This document shows positions 51,534-60,535 of a DNA stretch of 64,000 nt, one piece after another. This DNA is from Acinetobacter modestus (GTDB lineage Bacteria; Pseudomonadota; Gammaproteobacteria; Pseudomonadales; Moraxellaceae). The DNA lies in assembly GCF_014636095.1 (NCBI RefSeq), contig NZ_BMDV01000003.1, forward strand, positions 310,001-374,000, written 5' to 3'. The notes under the pieces were generated by a model. That model worked only from the letters and a program-made list of their open reading frames with translations, was not told the origin of the DNA and searched no databases. Within the stretch, counting starts at the first letter, position 1; each line of letters begins with the position of its first letter. The position numbers and the translations under genes are program-made.

Positions 51534-54089
51534 TTAAGCTTTCTTGCGTTTTAAACGACGTTTTGCCTGTTGAGAAGCCATTGCTTCTAAAGCGGTTGCA
51601 AGTTCTTCATCTGTAAATGTTGTGATGTGCTGCAACATCTGCAAGGTCGTTTCATCAAGTACTAACTGCGCACCTGCTGCCATTTCACTGAAATTATCAT
51701 CATATTCAATGAAACCATGTTCATTATTACGAATATAATTTTGTTGTGTTAGAACCTTAATAAAGCTCTGGAATAAAGACTTATCAAAGAACTCAGGTGA
51801 GTTAAATTCATATAGTACAGATAAGCGCTGACCTAATAAGTGACTTAACTCTTCGACTTGTTTGGTTGAAATGTTGCCAGAACCACGTTGGGTAATCAGT
51901 GCAAGCGTCATGTAATAACGCTCTAAGCTTTGTTTAACTGGCATGCCTAAAGTCAAAAGTTTTTGATGCTCTTCACTGTTTGGTGTTGGGCTAAATAAGT
52001 TACCATCATGATCTTGGAAAATTAGACCAATTTGAACGAGTGCGTTGATATAGTTATCAATGTGCTGTTGCAATTCAGAAGCTTTCCACTTCATGAATAA
52101 TTCAGCTTTTAAGAATGGATACAATGTACGAATCACATTGCTTAAATCTGTTTTATTAATCTTACCGTTATGTTCAACCAATGATGCAACCAGTGATGGT
52201 AAGACAAAAGCATGTAAGATGTTGTTACGGAAATAGGTTAATAAAACGGCTTGGTTGTCTTCTATGGCAATAATATCACCTAGAACATGCTGCACACGTT
52301 TGATCAGTTTGAGCTTTAGACCATAAGCAATGATCTCTTTACCTGATAAAGAAGTGACTTGCGTGCGTTCATCATACGGTTGTTGAGTCGCTAAATCACG
52401 ATAAATATCAAGCTGTTTCGCACAGATCTCTTCATCTAATGTATGCTTTGGTGTTGCTAATAAGATCAAAGATAATAAGGAAACAGGGTTGATGACCACT
52501 GCACGATTAATATTTTCTAAAATAACATTAGCTGAGCTTGAAACAACATTCGATACTTCGGCTGGAATTGGCGCATCATTTTTTTCGATCTGAATTTTAT
52601 CTGCATTATGCTGCTTTAAAATATCATCGAGGAAAACAGGTTCACCAAAGTTAACGTGTACCTTGCCAAAAATTCTTTCAATTTTACGTAAAGTTTTGAC
52701 GATACCGAAAATTGATTCTGCTTCTTTTGGCTTACCTTGCATTTCACCTACATAAGTTGAGCCTTCCATCAAGCGCTCATAACCAATATACGTCGGTAAG
52801 AATACGATTGGCTTAGCACGACCGCGTAAATGACCATGTACGGTCATTGCAAGCATACCTGTCTTCGGTGGTAGCAAGCGACCAGTACGTGAACGACCAC
52901 CTTCAATGAAGTACTCGATAGGCGTATTGCGCGATAGAATGCTGTATAAATATTCTTTGAATACAGAAGTATACAGTGCATTTCCGCGGAATGAGCGGCG
53001 TATGAAAAATGCACCGCCTCCACGCAATAACTGACCTACAAAAGGTAAGTTCAGGTTATCACCCGCAGCAATATATGGAATCATCAAGCCACGTTTATAA
53101 ATCACATAGGACAATAATAAATAGTCGATATGGCTACGGTGGCATGGTGTGTAAATAATTTCATAGTCTTTCGCAAGTTCGCGAACTGTACTGAAATTAT
53201 GAACTTCAACGCCGTCATACAGTTGTGTCCATAATCGCGTTAAAGCCATATCTGCGAAGCGTACTGCTGACGCTGAATAATCAGAAACGATTTCATTGAC
53301 ATAGCCAATTGCGCGGCGTTCTGCCTCAAGCATGCTGATTTTATGCTGAATGCTTTCACGACGGATGGCATCTTGTACATCACGTGCTTTTACTACTGAC
53401 TGCATCACATTACGGCGATCAGATAAGTCAGGACCCAGTACGACTTCACGTTGCTGATCTAGATAAGTATCTAAAGAGCTTGAAATATAAGTTGCAGGGG
53501 AAATATTTGGATGATGTTTCTTGGCATAATCTACCAATTCACGTAGAGATTGAGGCTCATGGAATTCTAAATATGAATCACGCCCATGTAAGCCAATATT
53601 CATGAGTTGTTTAACTGTACCTGGTGTTGCCCAAGTATCAGAAAATAATAATTTAAACCATGAATCTTCTTTATCAGGTGAGCGTCCCCAAAGTACTGTA
53701 ACGGGAACTAATTGAACATCTACTTCTTGATTTTGTTCTAATGCTTCGATCAACTGTAGAAGGCGTGGGGGATATGTTTGAGTATTAAAAAAGTTATTTT
53801 CATTTTGATGTAAAAATAGAACCGAGTTTTTTTCGTGATAAGTTCCAAAACTCATGGCATCCAAAGCTGGCTTTAGATGAAGGCGACGCGTTTCACCATC
53901 AACTACCAAAGCATTACTACGTGAATAATTTTGTAGTACATAGCAAATCACTTTATTTGAATCTGGTGTGCTTTGCTCAGTTGTTGTTGATTCTGTAGGA
54001 ACTTCACCAAGAACATGTGGAGTGACCACAAGGTCAAGTAACTTACTCGAAAGTTGGCGATACATTTGACCAAATCCAGTCTTGGACAT
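51534..54089 (-). CDS. plsB: Glycerol-3-phosphate 1-O-acyltransferase PlsB
   Basis: An 851-residue PlsB, slightly longer than the E. coli enzyme (807). The acyltransferase blocks are intact: HRSHIDYLLLSYV (HX4D), GAFFIRRSFRGNALY, FIEGGRSRTGRLLPPKTGML and VFLPTYIGYERLMEG. A long N-terminal region precedes, and a C-terminal helical region ends in a basic tail. It puts the first acyl chain on glycerol-3-phosphate for membrane lipid synthesis, at the inner membrane. Monocistronic. The 328-base upstream gap is shared with tesB, which faces away. Confidence 0.97.
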   Translation of the reverse strand: MSKTGFGQMYRQLSSKLLDLVVTPHVLGEVPTESTTTEQSTPDSNKVICYVLQNYSRSNALVVDGETRRLHLKPALDAMSFGTYHEKNSVLFLHQNENNFFNTQTYPPRLLQLIEALEQNQEVDVQLVPVTVLWGRSPDKEDSWFKLLFSDTWATPGTVKQLMNIGLHGRDSYLEFHEPQSLRELVDYAKKHHPNISPATYISSSLDTYLDQQREVVLGPDLSDRRNVMQSVVKARDVQDAIRRESIQHKISMLEAERRAIGYVNEIVSDYSASAVRFADMALTRLWTQLYDGVEVHNFSTVRELAKDYEIIYTPCHRSHIDYLLLSYVIYKRGLMIPYIAAGDNLNLPFVGQLLRGGGAFFIRRSFRGNALYTSVFKEYLYSILSRNTPIEYFIEGGRSRTGRLLPPKTGMLAMTVHGHLRGRAKPIVFLPTYIGYERLMEGSTYVGEMQGKPKEAESIFGIVKTLRKIERIFGKVHVNFGEPVFLDDILKQHNADKIQIEKNDAPIPAEVSNVVSSSANVILENINRAVVINPVSLLSLILLATPKHTLDEEICAKQLDIYRDLATQQPYDERTQVTSLSGKEIIAYGLKLKLIKRVQHVLGDIIAIEDNQAVLLTYFRNNILHAFVLPSLVASLVEHNGKINKTDLSNVIRTLYPFLKAELFMKWKASELQQHIDNYINALVQIGLIFQDHDGNLFSPTPNSEEHQKLLTLGMPVKQSLERYYMTLALITQRGSGNISTKQVEELSHLLGQRLSVLYEFNSPEFFDKSLFQSFIKVLTQQNYIRNNEHGFIEYDDNFSEMAAGAQLVLDETTLQMLQHITTFTDEELATALEAMASQQAKRRLKRKKA

Positions 54090-54417
54090 TACAAACTCCT
54101 AAATGATAACCTTGAGCATGAGGCGTTGTTATAGTGCCGTAAACCACAGCGTACGGCATAGCTCGATGAACACAAACGTCAACACGACATTCTGCGATAT
54201 TCTGCCATGAAACGATATGTTATTTTCTGACAAAATATAGCGTATTTGGTAGATTTTATCGTTAAAAATCGTATTTTTAGCGGTTATAAATAAAGATTAA
54301 TGTGACGGATGAATCATTTTATCCTGAGCATATTTATTGGAATTTGTGGCACAATCGAAATGATCAATCCTGAATGGATTAGTTGATCTCTCCTCATTGA
54401 TGTTGGAAGGCTATTAC
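54090..54417. other. Divergent plsB/tesB intergenic region
   Basis: This 328-base gap carries the promoters of plsB and tesB. An inverted repeat with arms CGTTAAAAAT (54260-54269) and ATTTTTAGCG (54273-54282), one wobble, loop CGT, lies in its middle. It could be an operator for fatty-acid or lipid control. No open reading frame is seen. Confidence 0.45.
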
Positions 54418-55290
54418 ATGAATGCGTTAACTCAAGAACTGGTTGAACTTTTGACTTTGGAAAAGTTGGAAGAACATATTTTCCGAGGCAACAGTCGCAA
54501 TTTGGTTGGGAAACGAGTATTCGGTGGGCAAGTTCTTGGACAAGCATTAAGAGCGGCGTCATATACTACAAACCGTCCAGCACATTCGTTGCATGCTTAT
54601 TTTTTATATGGTGGTGATGTCGATGCACCGATCATTTATGAAGTTGATCCATTGCGAGATGGTAAAAGTTTTGCAAGTCGACAAGTGCGTGCGATCCAAC
54701 ATGGACGTACAATTTTCTCGGCGATGGTATCTTTTGCTAATCCAGAAGAAGGCTTAAATTATCAACATAAAGAACCAGAGTATCCGAGTCCTGAAGAGCT
54801 GAAGTCTGAGAAAGAATTAAAAGAAAGTATGCTCAACTTCGTTCCAGAAAATGCACGTACGAGTTTTATGCGCGAACGTCATGTGGAAATTAGACCAACT
54901 CGACCAGTTAATCCTTTTCAGCCGCAGCCTGAAGCACCATATTATGCGCACTACATTCGTACCCATGATCGTATTGCAGAAAATGTTGATGACGTTTCAT
55001 TACATCAAGCCATCGTTGCGTTTTATTCAGACTTTACTTTGATGACTACTGCACTGCGTCCACACGGGTTATCTTGGATTTCGCCAAATTTACAATGTGC
55101 AAGCATTGATCACACCATTTACTTCCATCGCCCGTTACGTGCTGATGATTGGATGCTTTACGATATGGAAGCAACAATTAGTGCTAGTTCACGTGGTCTG
55201 AATTTTGGACGCATGTGGCAGAATGGTCAGCTGGTATGTAGCACTGTGCAAGAAGGTCTAATTCGATTGAGAGAAATTGAAACTCAGTAA
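54418..55290 (+). CDS. tesB: Acyl-CoA thioesterase II
   Basis: A 290-residue TesB from the ATG at 54418 (MNALTQELVELLTLEKLEEHIFRG) with a GGAAGG ribosome site; longer frames to TTG 54397 are not needed. Double hot-dog motifs: VFGGQVLGQALRAASYTTNRPAHSLHAYFLYGGD, FASRQVRAIQHGRTIFSAMVSF, and late SIDHTIYFHRPLRADDWMLYDMEA with SSRGLNFGRMWQNGQLVCSTVQEGLIR. It hydrolyses medium and long acyl-CoA to free acid and CoA. It is a single gene, ending at a hairpin. Confidence 0.96.
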   Translation: MNALTQELVELLTLEKLEEHIFRGNSRNLVGKRVFGGQVLGQALRAASYTTNRPAHSLHAYFLYGGDVDAPIIYEVDPLRDGKSFASRQVRAIQHGRTIFSAMVSFANPEEGLNYQHKEPEYPSPEELKSEKELKESMLNFVPENARTSFMRERHVEIRPTRPVNPFQPQPEAPYYAHYIRTHDRIAENVDDVSLHQAIVAFYSDFTLMTTALRPHGLSWISPNLQCASIDHTIYFHRPLRADDWMLYDMEATISASSRGLNFGRMWQNGQLVCSTVQEGLIRLREIETQ

Positions 55291-55313
55291 ATTAGATCTG
55301 AAAAACTCAAATT

Positions 55314-55336
55314 AAAGCCATCGTTTAGATGGCTTT
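55314..55336 (+). terminator. Terminator after tesB
   Basis: AAAGCCATC-GTTTA-GATGGCTTT followed by T residues, 23 bases after the tesB stop. Confidence 0.85.
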
Positions 55337-55426
55337 TTTTGTCATAAGGTTGTGACAAAAAATTGCTCGATTCTTCAATATGAGCGTGCCATAGTACCCA
55401 CAAGCTAAAATATTTTATTAATCAGA

Positions 55427-56668
55427 ATGAATTTAAATACACAAATTCTAATCGCAGCCGTACTGGGTGTTATATATGGGTTCTTCTTAACTTTGTATCC
55501 GCAGACTAGTTTTGTTGAACATAGTTTGTATGGGCTAGGGATTTTAAGCAGTATTTTTATTGGTTTACTAAAAATGTTGCTCATCCCACTTATTTTTAGT
55601 TCGATCGTTGTGGGTGTTTCAAATTTACAGGCTGGTGGACAATTTGGAAGAGTTTGGAAAATTACAGCATTAAGCTGTCTCACGACGACAACCTTAGCTT
55701 TGATTTTAGGGATTAGTTGTGCACATCTATTTGAAGTAGGCAAAGGCGTAGATATTCAAATCTTCCAAGAAGCCATGCAAAACCATCAGACGCCAGATAC
55801 GCTGACGCCTTCAAGTTTTCTGACCAGTTTTATCCAAAATACCTTGATCAATCCTTTTAAAGCATTTAGTGAGGGTAATGTACTTGCAGTTGTGGTCTTT
55901 GCGTTATTCCTTGGAGTCGCATTAGTCAAAGGGGGTGAAAGCTTTAGCTTGGTTCGCAATACTTGCCAACAATTCTTTGTCATGATGATGATGCTTGTGG
56001 GCTGGGTGATGAAGCTAGCGCCAATCGGTATCTTTGCATTGCTTGCTAAATTGATCGCGACCGAAGATCTTTCCGTGTTAAGTCGTTTAGTAGAATTCGC
56101 AGTTGTTGTCACAGGAACAACGATTTTTCACGGTGCTGTTGTTTTGCCGGCATTACTTTGGATTTTTGGAAAAATGAATCCAATCACTTTCTTTAAAGGT
56201 GCACGCACAGCTTTGGTCACTGCATTTGCGACCAGTTCAAGTTCCGCGACGATGCCACTCAGTATGAAATGTGCACAAGAAAATTTAGGTGTGCGACCAC
56301 AGACGGCAGGATTTGTGATTCCTTTAGGAACACAATTAAATATGGATGGTACTGCACTTTATGAGGCAGCCGCCGCTTTATTTATTGCAAATTTGATGGG
56401 CTTGGACTTGAGTTTAACACAGCAAATTATTGTATGTTTAACTGCCATGATTGCTTCATTGGGAGCACCAGGTATTCCTAGCGCAGGTATGGTGACCATG
56501 ATTATGGTTTTACAATCAGTTGGTTTGCCTGCGGAAGCGATTGCGATTTTATTACCGATTGATCGAGTATTAGATACTGTACGAACAGTAGTGAATGTAC
56601 AGGGTGATATGATGATCAGTGTTGTTGTTGATCGTTATGCTAAGCAAGCAGAAGTTGAATCAAGTTGA
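55427..56668 (+). CDS. Dicarboxylate/amino acid:cation symporter
   Basis: A 413-residue transporter of the DAACS (SLC1-like) family. Conserved blocks: GLLKMLLIPLIFSSIVVGVSNL, ATSSSSATMPLSMKCAQENLGV (hairpin 1 serine-rich motif), LGTQLNMDGTALYEAAAALFIANLMG (NMDGT sodium/substrate site), and GIPSAGMVTMIMVL (hairpin 2). It imports glutamate, aspartate or C4-dicarboxylates with Na+ or H+. The substrate is not fixed by these motifs. Inner membrane, monocistronic, followed by a bidirectional hairpin. Confidence 0.9.
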   Translation: MNLNTQILIAAVLGVIYGFFLTLYPQTSFVEHSLYGLGILSSIFIGLLKMLLIPLIFSSIVVGVSNLQAGGQFGRVWKITALSCLTTTTLALILGISCAHLFEVGKGVDIQIFQEAMQNHQTPDTLTPSSFLTSFIQNTLINPFKAFSEGNVLAVVVFALFLGVALVKGGESFSLVRNTCQQFFVMMMMLVGWVMKLAPIGIFALLAKLIATEDLSVLSRLVEFAVVVTGTTIFHGAVVLPALLWIFGKMNPITFFKGARTALVTAFATSSSSATMPLSMKCAQENLGVRPQTAGFVIPLGTQLNMDGTALYEAAAALFIANLMGLDLSLTQQIIVCLTAMIASLGAPGIPSAGMVTMIMVLQSVGLPAEAIAILLPIDRVLDTVRTVVNVQGDMMISVVVDRYAKQAEVESS

Positions 56669-56683
56669 TGCGATTTAAGAAAT

Positions 56684-56713
56684 AAAAAAGCAGGAGAAGA
56701 CTCCTGCTTTTTT
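56684..56713. terminator. Bidirectional terminator
   Basis: AAAAAAGCAGGAG-AAGA-CTCCTGCTTTTTT, a perfect 13-bp stem, between convergent genes. Confidence 0.95.
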
Positions 56714-56723
56714 ATTGAAATGC

Positions 56724-57668
56724 TTATGCAGCTTGTTGTAAAGCGCGTTTTGCTGCCGGTGAATTATTTAAATAATTCACAGCATCTTGAGTATTACCTT
56801 CTTTCACAGGATCATACCAAGGCATGAGATAGTCGATTTGTTGAGCGACTAACCAAATTGGATTTGGTAAAACCTGATTATCTTGACGACCAATTTTGTA
56901 CCATTCCATCCAAACCCATGGTCTAAATAAGCTCGGTTTTTTGTCAGCAAAACGAGGATCTTGACCCATGATATGTGCCGCGCCATCAACCCATAAACCA
57001 AGTACACCCACGATTACAGCTACGCTCATGTAATAACGTGCAATATAACCACCACCTAAATGACGATATAGATCAAAGGCAACGGTACGATGTTCGATTT
57101 CTTCAGAACCATGCCATTTAATCAGATCAATCATTTCAGGATCGGCACCGAGCTCTTCCCAACGTTTGTTGTACAGTGCGTATTTACCCAATACACAAGT
57201 CATGTGTTCAACTGTTGCAATGACGCCTAGACGGAACAAATCCCATTGATGGTCAAGTATTTTAGGAACTTCTTTACCAAAAGGCTTATCAGCTAAAGCT
57301 TTGTTAAATAAGAAATCCATAATATCGAGATTACGCTGAATATCAATATTACGTTGGCTAAGATATTCTTTGTTCGCAGACGTATGTGCAACCGCATGCA
57401 TCGCTTCTTGGCGAATAAATGCTTGAACGTCTTGTTTTAATTTTTCATCAGTAATTTCTGGAAGAACTTTGTTGTATAAGCGGCAGAACCAAAACTCACC
57501 AGCAGGCAAAATATTGTTAATTTCATTAATAAAATAACTGGCATAAGGCTGGTTTGGAATCCAATCCACTGGTGTTTTTTCCCAGTCAAACTTCACTTTG
57601 CGTGGGAGAATTTTATAGTCAATCGAAGAACCAAGAACTTTGTTCTTCATAAATGATAGTAATTTCAT
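56724..57668 (-). CDS. Metal-dependent hydrolase family protein (ferritin-like, PF10118 type)
   Basis: A 314-residue protein of the predicted metal-dependent hydrolase family. Ferritin-like iron-site patterns are seen: IRQEAMHAVAHTSANKEYL (ExxH) and IKWHGSEEIEHRTVAFDLY (EExxH), two helices apart. Between them lies FLFNKALADKPFGKEVPKILDHQWDLFRLGVIATVEHMTCVLG. A membrane segment near 215-235 (YMSVAVIVGVLGLWV) suggests membrane association. Acinetobacter genomes usually carry several paralogues with unknown substrates. Monocistronic. Confidence 0.82.
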   Translation of the reverse strand: MKLLSFMKNKVLGSSIDYKILPRKVKFDWEKTPVDWIPNQPYASYFINEINNILPAGEFWFCRLYNKVLPEITDEKLKQDVQAFIRQEAMHAVAHTSANKEYLSQRNIDIQRNLDIMDFLFNKALADKPFGKEVPKILDHQWDLFRLGVIATVEHMTCVLGKYALYNKRWEELGADPEMIDLIKWHGSEEIEHRTVAFDLYRHLGGGYIARYYMSVAVIVGVLGLWVDGAAHIMGQDPRFADKKPSLFRPWVWMEWYKIGRQDNQVLPNPIWLVAQQIDYLMPWYDPVKEGNTQDAVNYLNNSPAAKRALQQAA

Positions 57669-57797
57669 CGTTTAGTCCTAATCGATAGTGCAATGAACCA
57701 ACACTAAGCAGTATATGAAAACTACCTAGTGTTTGTGTTTAGCAATTCGGGACAATTAGAAATTATTTAATGCATCAAGTTGCATAAAATGCATTAT

Positions 57798-58574
57798 TTA
57801 TTCTTCAACATCTATTTCTGAAGCTTCTGGGATCTGATCAAGGTCAAATTCTGCTGGTTGATCAAGTGTGAAATTTAAACGGCCACCCATGACGCTTGCC
57901 AATTCTTCTAAACCAATTCGATTGAGTGAAGAGAATAATTGAATCGAGAAATCAAGTTTCATTTTCTTCAACTGCTGCTTAATTTCTAATAGTACTTTAT
58001 TGGCAGGGCCACGGTTTAATTTATCTGCTTTGGTGAGCAGGATGTGTACAAACAAATGACGTGAATGTGCCCATTCCAGCATCATTAAGTCAAAGTGTTG
58101 TAATGGATGGCGGATGTCCATCAAAAGTACCAAGCCTTGTAAGCTTTTACGATGGATTAGATAGTTCTCAAGTTCTTTCTGCCATACGATTTTCATGGCT
58201 TCAGGGACGGCTGCATAACCATAACCTGGTAAATCAACCAAACGTTGATCTGGATTACCTAAGCTAAAAAAGTTGATCATTTGCGTGCGCCCAGGTCTTT
58301 TTGAAGCGCGTGCGAGTTGCTTTTGATTAGTTAAGGCATTAATTGCACTCGATTTTCCTGCATTAGAACGACCTGCAAATGCGATTTCATAACCTGTATC
58401 TTCTACGCACAAATCCAGTTTAGGCGCACTCATCAAAAATTCAGCTTGGCGTAACCAAGTCAAAGACTGCACTGCATACGCGGTTACAGCAGGATCAGTC
58501 TTTTTTTCATAACTGATTTTTTGTTTAGGTGCGAGTTTGGCTTTGGTGTCTTTCGATTTTTCACTACGACGCAT
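57798..58574 (-). CDS. engB: Ribosome biogenesis GTPase YihA/EngB
   Basis: A 258-residue GTPase. G1 is AGRSNAGKSSAINAL, G3 is LVDLPGYGYAAVPE, G4 is LTKADKLNRG, and the usual SKRPGRTQMINFF stands between G1 and G3. It helps large ribosomal subunit assembly. It is about 50 residues longer than E. coli YihA: an extra basic N-terminus (MRRSEKSKDTKAKLAPKQK) and an acidic C-terminal tail ending DVEE. Both tails look lineage-specific. Essential in most bacteria; monocistronic. Confidence 0.95.
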   Translation of the reverse strand: MRRSEKSKDTKAKLAPKQKISYEKKTDPAVTAYAVQSLTWLRQAEFLMSAPKLDLCVEDTGYEIAFAGRSNAGKSSAINALTNQKQLARASKRPGRTQMINFFSLGNPDQRLVDLPGYGYAAVPEAMKIVWQKELENYLIHRKSLQGLVLLMDIRHPLQHFDLMMLEWAHSRHLFVHILLTKADKLNRGPANKVLLEIKQQLKKMKLDFSIQLFSSLNRIGLEELASVMGGRLNFTLDQPAEFDLDQIPEASEIDVEE

Positions 58575-58648
58575 AGAAGCTTACTTTTTGAATTGAAATA
58601 GCAACGACTATTATAAAGGATGTGAGAGATTCGTGCGAATCTTGATGT

Positions 58649-59101
58649 TTAGGCTTTTTGAACGAGTTGTAAAAAATCAATATTTGAATTTGTAGAAGAG
58701 GGAAGAATGCCATATTGCACCACTTCTCCAAGTGTATATTGATCTAGGCTTTGATAAAAACATTCTAAAGCTTGATCCAAAATACTTTTAAGTCCGCAAT
58801 GAGAGCGTAAAACACAAGGTGGCGTATTACATTCTACGATTTGATGATTGCCTTGTAAGATACGAACAATCTCACCTAATTTTAGACTTTTAGCCTCTGG
58901 ATTTAAACGAAGTCCACCGCCTTTGCCGCGAATCGTTACGATCCAATGCTGTTTTCCCATGAAGTGAACGATTTTCACTAAATGGTTTTGGGATACATGC
59001 AAGTCCCGTGCAATATCTGCAATCGTATACGGTACATCACTCGGACGAGCGACATACATTAAGATTCTGAGTGCATAATCAGTAAACTTATTGAGTTGCA
59101 T
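58649..59101 (-). CDS. nsrR: NO-sensing repressor NsrR (Rrf2 family)
   Basis: A 150-residue Rrf2 regulator. The helix-turn-helix is YTIADIARDLHVSQNHLVKIVHFM, followed by WIVTIRGKGGGLRLNPEAKSLKLGEIVRIL. The cluster motif ECNTPPCVLRSHC has the C-x4-C-x5-C spacing of NsrR. NsrR carries an Fe-S cluster that is destroyed by nitric oxide, releasing its targets. It lies downstream of hmp on the same strand, with an 11-bp hairpin between them, so expression may be partly from hmp transcription. A matching operator lies upstream of hmp. Confidence 0.92.
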   Translation of the reverse strand: MQLNKFTDYALRILMYVARPSDVPYTIADIARDLHVSQNHLVKIVHFMGKQHWIVTIRGKGGGLRLNPEAKSLKLGEIVRILQGNHQIVECNTPPCVLRSHCGLKSILDQALECFYQSLDQYTLGEVVQYGILPSSTNSNIDFLQLVQKA

Positions 59102-59135
59102 GGCTTTTCACTCAATCTATTGCTTTAAACAGAAA

Positions 59136-59160
59136 GGGCTAGTCTAACATAGACTAGCCC
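59136..59160 (-). terminator. Hairpin between hmp and nsrR
   Basis: GGGCTAGTCTA-ACA-TAGACTAGCCC, an 11-bp perfect stem with a 3-base loop. On the minus strand it is followed by TTTCTGTTT, so it may stop or attenuate hmp transcripts before nsrR. Confidence 0.75.
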
Positions 59161-59180
59161 TATGCAAAACGCAGCACCGA

Positions 59181-60392
59181 TTAGCTGAGTTTTACGCCAC
59201 CCGTACCGAATGCTTCGCTATGGATATTTTCAGCAGGGATGCCACGAGCAACTAAAGCTTTATGTTGCTCTGCCATAAATGGCATTGGACCACACAAATA
59301 ATAGTCTGCATTGGCTGGTAATAATCCAGCATCCATTGACACTAAATCTAAGCGACCCGCTGCATCATAATCTTCGCCTAACACGTCACCTTGATGAGGA
59401 AACTCATAAGCAGTGAATGTGCTCAGACGTGGATACTTTGCTTTTAGTTCATGGATATGCTTTTTCATGGCATGTACTTGGCTGCTGCGGCAAGCATGAA
59501 TAAAGCTCACAGGTTGCGGCATATCTAAAGTCACCAATTGATTGAGCATTGCAATCATTGGCGTTAAACCTACACCACCACTAATAAATACATTACGTTT
59601 GCTGCTATTAATTAAATAGAAGTTACCTGTTGGTGCAGAAACTTCAATTTCTGAACCCTCAGCTAAGCTATGTAACGTACTGGATACCCAACCACCTGCT
59701 AACTCACCTTTTTCATCTTCACGTTTGACTGAAATACGTAAGTAATCTGCTTGAGGGCTCGTTGAAAGCGTATATTGACGTGGCTGTCTTAAATTGAGTT
59801 CAGGTACAAACACGCGAACTGAAATATATTGACCTGCTTCATATTTTGGTAACTCACCGCCATCTACAGGTGCTAGATAGAATGAAGTGATTTCATCACT
59901 CTCAACGACTTTCTTGGCAATTTTGAAATTACGCCAACCTAACCAACTGCCTTTGGTTTGTTGATGTTGATCATAGATCGCTTTTTCAGTGCTAATAAAT
60001 AAGTCAGCTAATTGACCATACGCAGCAGCCCATGCACCAATCAATGGATCTTCCATCGAGATATTCAGTACTTCACTGATAGAGTGCAGTAGGTTCTCAC
60101 CCACAATACTGTAATCAGGTGATTGAATATTCAAACTAACATGTTTGTGCGCAATCAATTCGACCACAGGTAAAAGTACAGAAGGGTCTTCGATATTTTC
60201 TGCATACGCCAAAACTGCGCCAGCAAGTGCTTGTGCTTGTGCGCCGCTACGTTGATGCCCCATGTTAAAGGTTTCTTTTAATTCTGGGTTGTTGCCTAAC
60301 ATACGATTGTAAAAGTAACCAGTGAGTGCCACACCATTTTCACGGAGTACAGGTACAGTGGCTTTTACAAGGTCAATTTGCTGCGGAGTCAT
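59181..60392 (-). CDS. hmp: Flavohaemoglobin, nitric oxide dioxygenase
   Basis: A 403-residue flavohaemoglobin. The globin domain carries LTGYFYNRMLGNNPELKETFNMGHQRSGAQAQALAGAVLAYAENI, with LIAHKHVSLNI holding the proximal His. The FAD domain reads YISVRVFVPELNLRQPRQYTLS and the NAD domain VFISGGVGLTPMIAMLNQL and FHACRSS-like FIHACRSS. It turns NO and O2 into nitrate. The ATG at 60392 gives the family start MTPQQIDLVKATVPVLRENG. An NsrR-type operator overlaps its inferred promoter. The gene pairs with nsrR downstream. Confidence 0.98.
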   Translation of the reverse strand: MTPQQIDLVKATVPVLRENGVALTGYFYNRMLGNNPELKETFNMGHQRSGAQAQALAGAVLAYAENIEDPSVLLPVVELIAHKHVSLNIQSPDYSIVGENLLHSISEVLNISMEDPLIGAWAAAYGQLADLFISTEKAIYDQHQQTKGSWLGWRNFKIAKKVVESDEITSFYLAPVDGGELPKYEAGQYISVRVFVPELNLRQPRQYTLSTSPQADYLRISVKREDEKGELAGGWVSSTLHSLAEGSEIEVSAPTGNFYLINSSKRNVFISGGVGLTPMIAMLNQLVTLDMPQPVSFIHACRSSQVHAMKKHIHELKAKYPRLSTFTAYEFPHQGDVLGEDYDAAGRLDLVSMDAGLLPANADYYLCGPMPFMAEQHKALVARGIPAENIHSEAFGTGGVKLS

Positions 60393-60419
60393 GGGTGATC
60401 TCTCTTGGCTATCATTTAT

Positions 60420-60442
60420 AAGATATATTTAAAATATACCTT
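60420..60442 (-). promoter_or_regulatory. NsrR operator upstream of hmp
   Basis: A 23-base 11-1-11 dyad: half AAGATATATTT, one A, half AAATATACCTT; the halves agree at 10 of 11 positions and match the AAGATGyATTT consensus. It starts 28 bases before the hmp ATG. On the minus strand it overlaps a -10-like TATTTT (60431-60436) placed 17 bases from TTGCAA (60454-60459). This is a strong case for direct repression of hmp. Confidence 0.85.
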
Positions 60443-60491
60443 ATAAAATTTATTTGCAAGATCTGTTTTGATTAAAGCCATAAAAAAAATA

Positions 60492-60511
60492 GGGGATAAA
60501 TGATTATCCCC
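60492..60511 (-). terminator. Terminator of the HerA-like gene
   Basis: GGGGATAA-ATGA-TTATCCCC, a perfect 8-bp stem. On the minus strand it is followed by a run of T residues. Confidence 0.8.
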
Positions 60512-60535
60512 TGATTTTTAAAATAATAAAGATTT

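Noticed and set aside
57767..57795. Repeated ATGCAT words between engB and the hydrolase gene
   Set aside because: The AATGCAT and ATGCATT words do not have NsrR or other operator spacing that I recognise; probably chance in A/T-rich DNA.
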